DNA from: Clostridiales bacterium
Lineage (GTDB): Bacteria; Bacillota; Clostridia; Oscillospirales; Oscillospiraceae
Length of the DNA: 50,420 bases
NCBI GenBank assembly: GCA_019418625.1
Contig: DYBL01000104.1
Span: forward strand, 1 to 50,420
Direction of reading: 5' to 3'
Under the pieces are notes generated by a model, which had not been told where the DNA came from, searched no databases, and saw only the letters and a program-made list of their open reading frames with translations. The first letter of the stretch is position 1, and every line of letters starts with the position of its first letter. Both the position numbers and the translations under genes were made by a program. Positions 25,687 to 34,416 of this stretch are shown piece by piece.

Positions 25687-28600
25687 ATGATTTTGCAGGA
25701 ACAAGGAGGGCAAACCGTCTACTCGGACGGCAGTGAAATCGAAAAAAAGATGCTGTCGCTTGCGAAAGAGTATCCCGGAGAGAAAGCGGGCGAGCAGATC
25801 GCGGGGAGCTTTGACTATACCACGAACAATACGTTTTCTCCCGTTCGGGAGAACCTGCTCAACTGGTATCCGTTTGAGGAAGATTCCTGCGTCCTGGAGA
25901 TCGGTGCCGGCATGGGGGCGCTGACGCCGCTTTTGAGCCGCAGATGCAAAAGGGTAGTTTCCGTGGAGATGAATGCACTGCGGGCGGAGGTCATCCGGGA
26001 ACGGATGAAAAACGCGCAAAACGTGGAAGTACTCGTAGGGGATATCAATACGCTCTCCCTGCCAGAGAAGTTTGACTATGTAGTGTTTGTGGGCGTTTTG
26101 GAATATGCCGCTGTCTTTCAAACTTCAGGGTCAAATCCATTCCTCGCATTTTTGACCCGCGCGGCGTCTTTCTTGAAAGAAGATGGAAAGCTGCTGTTCG
26201 CTATTGAGAACCAATATGGTTTGAAGTATTGGTGCGGAGCGGCGGAAGATCATCTGCAGGAACCTTTTGCCGGCATTGCCGGATACAAGACGCCAGATAC
26301 TGCCCGTACGTTTTCCAAGGCAACCCTTGCCCGCCTGTTGGAACAAACGGGATTGGTCCATCAGCAGTTTTACTACGTGTATCCGGATTATAAGTTTCCC
26401 ACATTTATTTTTTCGGACGGATGGAAGACCAATGGGTCGGATTTTCGGAATATTGCGTTTACCTATGGAAAAAACAGCGCTTTGGTTGCTGACGAACGGG
26501 ATCTATATGAAGATTTGGCAGAAAATGGCGTGCTGGGCTTTTTCGCCAATTCCTTTTTGGTGGAGTCCAGCCGCCGGGAACTTTCGCAGGACCATCCTGT
26601 ACTGATTACGGCAAGAAGCGAAGTCAAGCCGCGCTACCGGGTGGATACGGTCATTGACACAGAGAATACTCTGACTAAAATCGCGGCGCATCCCCAGGCA
26701 GAAGAACATCTCAAGGATATTTGGAACAATGAACACTGTCTTCAAGAGCGGGGCGTACATGTGCTTACCTCTGAGTTCACGTCTGCCGGTTTGGCACGAC
26801 CCATTTATGATGGAGCTCGGGCGGATCAAGTGCTTGCGGACCTGCTCAATGAACGGGATCTGAAGGCGGCGCTGGAGTTGATCGGACAGCTGCGATGTGC
26901 ACTTTTGCAAAGCTCTCCTGTGTCTGAAAAATCGGAAAATTATTTTACGCGTCATGGCTTGACAGAAGCTGGCAGCAATCTGGGAACGATCCTTCAGGAC
27001 GGATTTGTGGATATGACGTTCTACAATGCGTTTTTGATTGATGGGGAGCTGGCATTTTTTGATCAGGAATGGAAACTGTCGGATGTGCCGCTGGATTTCA
27101 TCCTGTATTATGCGGTAAAATCCGTGTTTGCGCGCAATACGATCCATCAGCCGGAAATGGCAGAGCTGGTCTACCGCCAGCTGCGGATCGATGCAGATCG
27201 TCGTGCTGTATTTGACCGGGCAGAGGACTGTATTTGGAAAGATGTGTTCCTTCGCCAGGGGGATCTGTATGGAGAAGGGGGGTATTGTACACAGTATCAC
27301 AATACCCGCAAATTGTCGGAGCACTTGGCAGAATTGGATATCCTGCCGGAATTGAGACAGGAGTTGCGCAATAAAACCGGCCATATTGAATTGCTTTTGG
27401 AAAGCGAGAGAACGCTGAATCGGCAGATGGAAGAAAAGGATGCAGCCTACAAGCAGATGGCGGCGGAAAAGGATGCGGCCTATGCACAGATGGCGGCGGA
27501 AAAGGACGCGGCTTACAAACGGATGGCGGCGGAAAAGGATGCGGCTTACAAACGGATGGCGGCGGAGAAGGACGCGGCTTACAAGCAGATGGCGGCGGAA
27601 AAGGACGCGGCGAATCAGCAGCTTCAGCAGACCATCCGCAATAAGGAGGGGCACATCCAGCTGCTTCTGGAGTCTGACCGGGAACTGGAGCGGATCAAAT
27701 CCTCCCGCTCCTGGCGCTTTATGGGGTACGCTTGGAAACTGCGGGATACGCTGATCCCCAAGGGAAGCAAGCGGCGTCTGTTTGGAAAGATGCTGGTGAA
27801 ATTTATCAAGCATCCCATTCGTTTCCTGCGCAAGTGCACGCCCCACAAGATCTCCAAGTTTTTCCGGACGCTGCGCCGGGAGGGTGTGGAGATGACATCC
27901 CGGCGGCTGGATGATTGCCTGATCGGGACGGAGATCCAAAAGCAGGAGCTGCGGATCGAAGCGGTACCGGAGGCGCCGGCCAAGACCGCAGCGGACTATG
28001 CGCATCTGGAAGTTCCGCAGTGGACGGATCCGCAGGTATCCATTGTGATTCCGGTCTACAATCAGTTTGAGTACACCTACCTTTGCATCAAGTCCATTGT
28101 GGAAAACAGCGGGGACATCTCCTATGAGATCTTGATTGCCGATGACTGCTCCACTGATCTGACACAGCAGCTGGACAAGATCATCTCCGGGGTAAAGGTC
28201 ATCCGCAATCAGGAGAACCTGCGTTTCCTGCGCAACTGCAACCACGCTGCGCAGTTTGCCAAGGGCCGGTACATTCTGTTTTTGAACAATGATACCCAGG
28301 TGCAGAAAGACTGGCTCGCGCCCCTGGTGGAGCTGATCGAGCGGGATGAGAAGAACGGCATGGTGGGCTCCAAGCTGGTCTATCCTGACGGAAGACTCCA
28401 GGAGGCCGGCGGCATTTTGTGGAAAGACGGCAGCGCCTGGAACTACGGAAACCGTTCCGATCCGGATGCACCGGAGTATAACTATGTCAAGGAGGTCGAC
28501 TATATCTCCGGTGCCGCGATCATGATCCGGCGTACGCTCTGGGAGGAGATCGGCGGCTTTGACGAACGGTTTGCGCCTGCCTATTGTGAGGACAGCGACC

Positions 28601-29928
28601 TGGCGTTTGAGGTGCGTAAGCATGGCTGTCGGGTGCTGTACCAGCCTCTTTCCGTGGTGGTGCACTTTGAGGGCGTGTCCAACGGAACGGACACTTCTTC
28701 CGGGCAGAAGGCGTATCAGGTCATCAACCAGAAGAAGTTCTTTGAAAAATGGAAGGACGTTCTGGAGAAAGAACACTTTGAAAATGGGTACAAGCCCTTT
28801 GTGGCACGGGAACGGGGCCAGGGAAAGAAATTCCTCCTTATGGTGGATCACTACGTTCCCCAATTTGATAAGGATGCTGGGAGCCGGACGGTATTCCAGT
28901 ATATTCAGCTGTTTGTGCGCCAGGGCTACCATGTGAAATTTATCGGTGACAACTTCTTCCCCCATCAGCCGTATACACAGGTGCTCCAGCAAATGGGTGT
29001 GGAGGTGCTGTACGGGCCTTATTACGCCAATCATTGGAAAGAATGGCTGCAGGAGAACGGCCAGGACATTGGATATGCGTTTTTGAACCGCCCCCATATC
29101 GCTGTAAACTATATAGATGAGGTTCGCCAGTATACTCCGGCAAGGATTATTTATTATGGACACGACCTGCATTTCTTGCGGGAGCGGCGGGAATATGAAC
29201 TGACTGGAGATCCAGCACTGCTTTGCTCCTCGGAAGAGTGGAAGAAGAAGGAACTGGCTCTCATGCGCAAGGCAGATTGGGCTTATTACCCCTCCAGCGT
29301 AGAGGAGCAGGAGATCCATGCCATAGCCCCGGATGTGCAGGTCAAAGCGATACCGGCCTACTTGTTTTCCGATGTGGAAGATCGGAATTTCCAGGCCAAT
29401 AAGCGGAAAGATTTGATGTTTATCGGCGGATTTGGCCACAGGCCCAATGTGGACGCGGTCAAGTGGCTGGCTGAGGAAATTATGCCGCATCTTGTACAGC
29501 TGCTGCCGGATGTGACGGTGCATATCCTGGGCTCCAATCCGCCGGAGGACGTGAAAAGACTGGAAAGTCCTCATTTGAAAATTGAAGGCTTTGTCACAGA
29601 TGCGCAGTTGGAGGAGTTCTATGCCAATTGCCGCTTGGATATCGTGCCGCTTCGCTATGGCGCAGGAATCAAGGGCAAGGTCGTGGAGGCTATGCGCTAT
29701 GGTATGCCGGTGGTAACGACGTCTGTTGGCGCAGAAGGCATAGACGGCGCGGAAGAGATTTTGGCAGTGGAGGACGATGCGAAGGCGTTTGCCGAACGGG
29801 TCGCGCAGCTGTACGGCGATGAGCGGGAACTGGCGCAACGGTGCAAGGCATCTTTGGAGTATGTGCGGATGCATTTTTCCCCGGAGAACGCTGCTGGGGT
29901 TATCGGTCCCGAATTTGACATGAAGTAA
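25687..29928 (+). CDS. Methyltransferase, kinase-like, coiled-coil, GT2 and GT4 fusion protein (WbdD-like ruler joined to glycosyltransferases)
   Basis: A 1413-residue five-part protein. A class I methyltransferase is at about 45-240 (motif I LEIGAGMGALT at 70-80, VGDINTLSLP, VVFVGVLEY). A protein-kinase-like domain at about 310-545 has Lys331, catalytic-loop VDMTFYN (Asp442, Asn447) and a DFG-like FFDQEW (Asp459). A coiled coil at about 560-680 contains 11-residue repeats. A GT2 domain at about 779-1035 has VSIVIPVYNQ, DDCSTD at 819 and NNDTQ at 867. A GT4-like domain at 1049-1410 has FIGGFGHRPN and the EAMRYGMPVV donor site. WbdD of E. coli O9a caps the polymer through methyltransferase and kinase domains and measures length with its coiled coil. 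Here that plan is fused to candidate polymerase domains. Ruler function is inferred. Confidence 0.85.
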   Translation: MILQEQGGQTVYSDGSEIEKKMLSLAKEYPGEKAGEQIAGSFDYTTNNTFSPVRENLLNWYPFEEDSCVLEIGAGMGALTPLLSRRCKRVVSVEMNALRAEVIRERMKNAQNVEVLVGDINTLSLPEKFDYVVFVGVLEYAAVFQTSGSNPFLAFLTRAASFLKEDGKLLFAIENQYGLKYWCGAAEDHLQEPFAGIAGYKTPDTARTFSKATLARLLEQTGLVHQQFYYVYPDYKFPTFIFSDGWKTNGSDFRNIAFTYGKNSALVADERDLYEDLAENGVLGFFANSFLVESSRRELSQDHPVLITARSEVKPRYRVDTVIDTENTLTKIAAHPQAEEHLKDIWNNEHCLQERGVHVLTSEFTSAGLARPIYDGARADQVLADLLNERDLKAALELIGQLRCALLQSSPVSEKSENYFTRHGLTEAGSNLGTILQDGFVDMTFYNAFLIDGELAFFDQEWKLSDVPLDFILYYAVKSVFARNTIHQPEMAELVYRQLRIDADRRAVFDRAEDCIWKDVFLRQGDLYGEGGYCTQYHNTRKLSEHLAELDILPELRQELRNKTGHIELLLESERTLNRQMEEKDAAYKQMAAEKDAAYAQMAAEKDAAYKRMAAEKDAAYKRMAAEKDAAYKQMAAEKDAANQQLQQTIRNKEGHIQLLLESDRELERIKSSRSWRFMGYAWKLRDTLIPKGSKRRLFGKMLVKFIKHPIRFLRKCTPHKISKFFRTLRREGVEMTSRRLDDCLIGTEIQKQELRIEAVPEAPAKTAADYAHLEVPQWTDPQVSIVIPVYNQFEYTYLCIKSIVENSGDISYEILIADDCSTDLTQQLDKIISGVKVIRNQENLRFLRNCNHAAQFAKGRYILFLNNDTQVQKDWLAPLVELIERDEKNGMVGSKLVYPDGRLQEAGGILWKDGSAWNYGNRSDPDAPEYNYVKEVDYISGAAIMIRRTLWEEIGGFDERFAPAYCEDSDLAFEVRKHGCRVLYQPLSVVVHFEGVSNGTDTSSGQKAYQVINQKKFFEKWKDVLEKEHFENGYKPFVARERGQGKKFLLMVDHYVPQFDKDAGSRTVFQYIQLFVRQGYHVKFIGDNFFPHQPYTQVLQQMGVEVLYGPYYANHWKEWLQENGQDIGYAFLNRPHIAVNYIDEVRQYTPARIIYYGHDLHFLRERREYELTGDPALLCSSEEWKKKELALMRKADWAYYPSSVEEQEIHAIAPDVQVKAIPAYLFSDVEDRNFQANKRKDLMFIGGFGHRPNVDAVKWLAEEIMPHLVQLLPDVTVHILGSNPPEDVKRLESPHLKIEGFVTDAQLEEFYANCRLDIVPLRYGAGIKGKVVEAMRYGMPVVTTSVGAEGIDGAEEILAVEDDAKAFAERVAQLYGDERELAQRCKASLEYVRMHFSPENAAGVIGPEFDMK
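27427..27621 (+). repeat. In-frame 33-bp tandem repeat encoding 11-residue coiled-coil units
   Basis: Five consecutive 33-bp units begin at 27457, 27490, 27523, 27556 and 27589, preceded by a 30-bp degenerate unit at 27427. Each encodes MAAEKDAAYKQ or a near copy, with the last changed at its end (AANQQ). DNA identity between units is very high, so expansion or contraction by slippage or recombination would keep the frame. Eleven-residue (hendecad) periodicity is known for straight or right-handed coiled coils. Confidence 0.95.
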
Positions 29929-29942
29929 AGGAATCAAAACTT

Positions 29943-30962
29943 ATGATTATTCGTGCGAAAGCACCGCTGCGGCTGGGACTTGCCGGCGGCGGGACGGATG
30001 TTTCTCCCTATTGCGACGTCTATGGTGGAATCGTGCTCAATGTCACCATCGACATGTACGCCTACTGCACCATTGAGCCGACTGAGAACGGACGGGTGGA
30101 GTTCATTGCCGCGGACCGGAAGGAGCGGTATGAGGGACCGGCGGAGATTCTGGATATTGACGAAGAGCTTCCGCTGCACAAGGGGCTCTACAACCGGATC
30201 GTACGGGATTACTGCGGAGGAAAGACTCTTTCCTTCCGCATGACCACCTATTCCGACGCACCGGCCGGCAGCGGCCTGGGCTCCTCTTCCACCATGGTGG
30301 TGGCGATGCTCAAGGCATATATGGAGTGGCTGAACCTTCCCTTGGGCGAATATGACATGGCGTCGCTTGCCTATCAGGTGGAGCGGATCGATCTGGGGCT
30401 GGCCGGCGGAAAGCAGGACCAGTATGCAGCCACGTTCGGCGGTTTCAATTATATGGAGTTTTTCGACCAGCAACGGGTCATCGTCAACCCTCTGCGGCTG
30501 AAGAACTGGATCCGCAACGAGCTGGAAAATTCCCTGGTGCTGTACTATACGGGCACGTCCAGAGACAGCGCAAAGATCATTGAAGAGCAGGTGCGCTGCC
30601 AGAAAAGCGAGGATTCCCTGGAGGGAATGCACGAGCTTAAGCGCCAGGCAGTGCGCATGAAAGAGGCCATCTTGAAAGGGGACTTCGACGGCTTTGCCCA
30701 GTGCCTGCGCGCCGGCTGGGAGGCAAAGAAGCGGACATCCTCTGTGATCTCCAATCCCAAGATCGATGAAATGTACCGGTATATCATGGAAAACGGCGGC
30801 AAGGCTGCCAAGATCAGCGGTGCCGGCGGCGGCGGATTCATGATGATCGTCTGCGATCCCACAAAGCGGTTTGACCTGGTGGAAAAGCTGAAGAAGACCG
30901 ACGGGCGGGTCATGGTCACCAGCTTCACAGAGCGCGGTACGCAGGCGTGGACTTTATATTGA
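29943..30962 (+). CDS. hddA: D-glycero-alpha-D-manno-heptose-7-phosphate kinase
   Basis: Phosphorylates heptose-7-phosphate at C1, giving the alpha-1,7-bisphosphate. It has 339 residues. It is a GHMP-superfamily kinase: KAPLRLGLAGGGTDVSPY at the N-terminus, the ATP loop PAGSGLGSSS and C-terminal KISGAGGGGFMM. The GGGTD motif and YGGIVLN match HddA rather than galactokinase or mevalonate kinase. Together with the two downstream genes it makes GDP-heptose, as in Aneurinibacillus S-layer glycans. Confidence 0.92.
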   Translation: MIIRAKAPLRLGLAGGGTDVSPYCDVYGGIVLNVTIDMYAYCTIEPTENGRVEFIAADRKERYEGPAEILDIDEELPLHKGLYNRIVRDYCGGKTLSFRMTTYSDAPAGSGLGSSSTMVVAMLKAYMEWLNLPLGEYDMASLAYQVERIDLGLAGGKQDQYAATFGGFNYMEFFDQQRVIVNPLRLKNWIRNELENSLVLYYTGTSRDSAKIIEEQVRCQKSEDSLEGMHELKRQAVRMKEAILKGDFDGFAQCLRAGWEAKKRTSSVISNPKIDEMYRYIMENGGKAAKISGAGGGGFMMIVCDPTKRFDLVEKLKKTDGRVMVTSFTERGTQAWTLY

Positions 30963-30972
30963 GGTGAATGGA

Positions 30973-31626
30973 ATGCGGGCAACCACCAAAGAGATATTGG
31001 ACGAGCTGTTTGCGCGGCATCCCCAGCTGGCGGGGTGCCAGGAGGACATCCGGCAGGCGGTAGAGTGCCTTTTGAAGTGCTTTGCGCTGAATGGGAAGCT
31101 GCTGGTGTGCGGCAACGGCGGCAGCGCGGCGGACTGTGAACATATCGTCGGCGAGCTGATGAAGGCGTTCCGCCTTCCGCGGCATCTGGAGCCTGAGCAG
31201 CAGGAGCGGATCCGCTCGCTGTACCCGGAGGATGCGGAACTGCTGATCGCGAACCTGCAGCGGGCGGTGCCGGCTATCTCCCTGGCCAGCCAGACGGCAC
31301 TGATGACCGCCTTTGGCAACGACGTCTCCTCCCAGATGCTCTTTGCCCAGCAGGTGCTCAGCTACGGGCGGCCGGGAGATGTGCTGCTGGCCATCAGCAC
31401 CTCGGGCAATTCGCCCAACATCCTCTATGCTGCCCAGGTCGCCCGCATGCAGGGCGTGGAAGTGATTGCCCTGACGGGCCAGAGCGGCGGAAAGCTGAAG
31501 CAATACAGCGATATCGCCATCTGTGTACCGTCCTCCATCACCTATCAGATCCAGGAATATCACCTGCCCATTTATCACTGCATGTGCGCCTGCGTGGAAA
31601 ATGAGCTGTTTGGAGAGGACTTATGA
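30973..31626 (+). CDS. gmhA: Sedoheptulose-7-phosphate isomerase
   Basis: Converts sedoheptulose-7-phosphate to heptose-7-phosphate. It has 217 residues, a SIS-fold protein with GNGGSAADCEHIVGEL and AISTSGNSPNILYA. ATG 30973 is 6 bases from GAGGTG, preferred over GTG 30964. The HIVGEL and EYHLPIYHCM regions carry the metal and catalytic residues usual for GmhA. It overlaps the next gene by four bases (ATGA). Confidence 0.93.
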   Translation: MRATTKEILDELFARHPQLAGCQEDIRQAVECLLKCFALNGKLLVCGNGGSAADCEHIVGELMKAFRLPRHLEPEQQERIRSLYPEDAELLIANLQRAVPAISLASQTALMTAFGNDVSSQMLFAQQVLSYGRPGDVLLAISTSGNSPNILYAAQVARMQGVEVIALTGQSGGKLKQYSDIAICVPSSITYQIQEYHLPIYHCMCACVENELFGEDL

Positions 31627-32804
31627 AAGAAGCGATCATTCTGGCCGGAGGCTTTGGCACACGGCTGGCGCATATCGTCTCGGATGTGCCAAAGCCCATG
31701 GCGCCCGTATGCGGACGCCCGTTCCTGCGCTTTATTTTGGATGACCTGCAGAAAAAGGGGATCGAACGGGTCGTTCTTGCGGTGGGATATAAGCAGGATG
31801 TGATCCGTGGATACTTCGGGTCAGGCTACCGGGGCATGGAGATCCTGTATTCTGCGGAAAATGAGCCGCTGTTCACCGGCGGAGCCATCAAGCAGGCCAT
31901 GGGGCTATGCAGAGGGAAACAGGTCCTGGTGGTCAACGGAGATACTTATTTCGACGTGGAGCTTCCCGCCCTGGAGCGGGCAGCGAACGACCACCCGGGC
32001 TCCATAGTGCTGGCGGCAAAACGCATGTATGATTTTGACCGCTATGGGACATTGCGCCTGAACGGCGATCGCGTAACGGAATTTTGCGAAAAAGCACCCT
32101 GCCGCGATGGATTGATCAACGGCGGGGTGTATGTTCTGCCTGCTGAAATTTTCAAGGAGATCGGGCTGAGCAAATTTTCATTTGAAACGCAGGTCCTGGA
32201 GCCGCTTGCCCAGACAGGCAGAGTATTTGCCGTGGAGAACGGCGGCTATTTTATTGATATCGGCGTACCGGAGGATTATGCTGCGGCGCAGGAAACGCTC
32301 AAGGAGCTGGCCAAACCCAATAAGGCGGCGTTTTTTGACCGGGACGGCACCATCAATGTGGACGTTCACTATCTGCACCGGCCGGAAGATTTGAGATTTA
32401 TTGACGGGATGCCTCAGTTTATAAAAAAATGGAACGACTGGGGCTACAAGGTCATTGTGGTCACCAACCAGGCGGGCATTGCACGGGGCTACTATACGGA
32501 AGAGGACATGCGGGCCCTGCACCGCTATATGAACGAGCGGCTGGCAGAATACGGGGCGCATATTGACGCATTCTATTTCTGCCCCCATCACCCGGACTTC
32601 ACAGGGCCGTGCCATTGCCGGAAGCCGGAACCGGGGATGATCGAGGCGGCTATTCGGGAATTCGACCTGGATCCGGCGCAATGCATCTTGTTTGGCGATC
32701 AGCCATGGGATGTGGAAGCGGGACGCAGGTGCGGAGTATGGAGTATACAGATTAAATACAGACAATTTGAGGAGCAAGACGATGGGGCAGTCAATGAAAA
32801 ATAA
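31623..32804 (+). CDS. Heptose-1-phosphate guanylyltransferase fused to heptose-bisphosphate phosphatase
   Basis: A 393-residue fusion doing the last two steps to GDP-D-glycero-alpha-D-manno-heptose. Residues 1-230 are a sugar nucleotidyltransferase of HddC type: IILAGGFGTRLAHIVSDVPKPMAPV, VVNGDTYFD, INGGVYVLPAEIF. Residues 236-385 are a HAD phosphatase of GmhB type: FFDRDGTINVD (Asp239, Asp241), VTNQAGIARGYY, CPHHPDFTGPCHCRKP with the zinc-binding Cys/His loop, and FGDQPWDVEAG. In most organisms these are separate genes (hddC, gmhB). Its 3' end overlaps the acyltransferase start. Confidence 0.92.
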   Translation: MKEAIILAGGFGTRLAHIVSDVPKPMAPVCGRPFLRFILDDLQKKGIERVVLAVGYKQDVIRGYFGSGYRGMEILYSAENEPLFTGGAIKQAMGLCRGKQVLVVNGDTYFDVELPALERAANDHPGSIVLAAKRMYDFDRYGTLRLNGDRVTEFCEKAPCRDGLINGGVYVLPAEIFKEIGLSKFSFETQVLEPLAQTGRVFAVENGGYFIDIGVPEDYAAAQETLKELAKPNKAAFFDRDGTINVDVHYLHRPEDLRFIDGMPQFIKKWNDWGYKVIVVTNQAGIARGYYTEEDMRALHRYMNERLAEYGAHIDAFYFCPHHPDFTGPCHCRKPEPGMIEAAIREFDLDPAQCILFGDQPWDVEAGRRCGVWSIQIKYRQFEEQDDGAVNEK

Positions 32805-34401
32805 GACATTAGGAGAGGTGTGCCGGGATAGACACAACAACTTCGACTTTATCCGGTTTTTAGCGGCTAGCTTGGTGATTTACTCCCATGCATTTCCACT
32901 TTCAGCTGGAAATGAAGGAGAATTTTTAAAGGACTTAACGGATGGAAAATGGTCATTTGGTAGCCTGAGTGTAGCGGTTTTTTTTGTGATTAGTGGATTC
33001 CTAATTGCTCAAAGTTATGACCGCAGTAAAAATCCTGTGCAATATATCAAAGCCCGGGCACTGAGAATTTTTCCCGGTTTGATTTGTGTGCTCATTCTTA
33101 GCGTATTTGTTCTTGGACCTTTGTTTACGACCTTGCCTGTCGGGACTTACTTCCGGACACCGCAGACGTATGGGTATCTGAAATCAGTTTTCTTGTATCC
33201 ACTTTACTGGAATCTGCCAGGCGTTTTTGAGCATAATACATATTCTCCAAGTGTAAACGGTTCACTTTGGACGATTCCTCACGAAGTGCTGTTCTATGGA
33301 CTAATTTTACTTCTCGGAATTACAAAGCTGTTACAAAAGAAAAAAATTAATATAGCGTTGTTCTTGAGTTTCTTTATTTTGGAATGCTACAAATATCAGC
33401 TGTTTCCTGGCGGTGGAAATTTTCTTTCCCTTCCTAAATATGATGTAATTGAGTTGGGACTTTATTTTTCGGCTGGAATGATGCTGTATGCACTTCGAGA
33501 CTATGTGGTTTTGGATAAGCAGATGGCAATGATTGCTTTGGCAGCACTAGTAATATTTATTTTAAATGGGGCTTATGCCATACCATTTGCTGTGTTTGGC
33601 TCTTATCTTGTCATGTATGCGGCATTTAGCAATCGAGTGCGCCTGTATGGATTTTCCAAGTACGGCGATTTTTCCTATGGAATATATATCTACGGATTTC
33701 CCGTTCAGCAGGCAGTTGTTGCACAGTTCGGGGGCAGTATGAATCCGTATTTGAATATGATGATTTCGTATCCAATTACAGTGGTATTAGCGATCTTGTC
33801 TTGGAAGTTTGTAGAAAAGCCCTGCATAAAGCTAAAATCTGTGCAGTTTTTCCACGGAAACTTCTTTGGGGCGAATGCCTTAGCAAAATTGGACTCCGCT
33901 TATGAAAAAGTGTTAAATAGAGTGGAGAGATTTGGGTGGAAAACTTTTATCGCCGTTTTTGCGGTAGTGCTGATTGGAGTTAATGAATGGTATACAGCTC
34001 CTAATATCGTAACATTTCCCTATAATGGCAGCGAAACAATTTTCCTTTCTGGATGGGTGGATCAGAGTCAGAACGAGGAGTATCGCTGGGTGCGGCAAGA
34101 CAGTAGTATAGAATTGATGTTTCCGAAAGGCGCATCCAATATCATGTTAAAAGCTTTTGTACCGGAGAATTTTACGGAAATTAATCAGCTTACTATTCGT
34201 ATTAATGGTGATGTAGTAAATACAACACCGATAACTGCGGGAAATCAAATTGACATTTTACAGGATATCTCAAACTTAGCTTTAGCAGAAGAGAATATAG
34301 CAGTGGTTGAACTACAATTCAATGCCGAGCATATACCGGGAGAAGATGAACTGGATCAGCGCATAATGAGTGCATTGATTAATCAGATCGGATTTTTCTA
34401 A
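32782..34401 (+). CDS. Acyltransferase-3 family membrane protein with C-terminal extracytoplasmic domain
   Basis: Transfers an acetyl or other acyl group to a surface glycan. It has 539 residues. The N-terminal 370 residues are about ten membrane helices with the family signatures NFDFIRFLAASLVIYSHAFP (catalytic His), AVFFVISGFLIAQSY and NGSLWTIPHEVLFY. After a last helix near residue 390-410 comes a tail of about 130 residues, beta-rich (VTFPYNGSETIFLSGWVD), likely outside the cell. ATG 32782 follows GAGGAG by 7 bases and overlaps the previous gene by 23 bases. GC content falls sharply from here, unlike the genes before, which suggests separate acquisition. Confidence 0.88.
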   Translation: MGQSMKNKTLGEVCRDRHNNFDFIRFLAASLVIYSHAFPLSAGNEGEFLKDLTDGKWSFGSLSVAVFFVISGFLIAQSYDRSKNPVQYIKARALRIFPGLICVLILSVFVLGPLFTTLPVGTYFRTPQTYGYLKSVFLYPLYWNLPGVFEHNTYSPSVNGSLWTIPHEVLFYGLILLLGITKLLQKKKINIALFLSFFILECYKYQLFPGGGNFLSLPKYDVIELGLYFSAGMMLYALRDYVVLDKQMAMIALAALVIFILNGAYAIPFAVFGSYLVMYAAFSNRVRLYGFSKYGDFSYGIYIYGFPVQQAVVAQFGGSMNPYLNMMISYPITVVLAILSWKFVEKPCIKLKSVQFFHGNFFGANALAKLDSAYEKVLNRVERFGWKTFIAVFAVVLIGVNEWYTAPNIVTFPYNGSETIFLSGWVDQSQNEEYRWVRQDSSIELMFPKGASNIMLKAFVPENFTEINQLTIRINGDVVNTTPITAGNQIDILQDISNLALAEENIAVVELQFNAEHIPGEDELDQRIMSALINQIGFF

Positions 34402-34416
34402 CAAAAAGGAGGCCAA

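Noticed and set aside
27427..27621. CRISPR array
   Set aside because: The 33-bp units are contiguous without spacers and encode a regular peptide in frame within a long gene.
26503..29937. A 3.4-kb minus-strand open frame opposite the ruler-like protein
   Set aside because: An antisense shadow: it spans several unrelated domains of the real gene and its translation has no domain or start signal.
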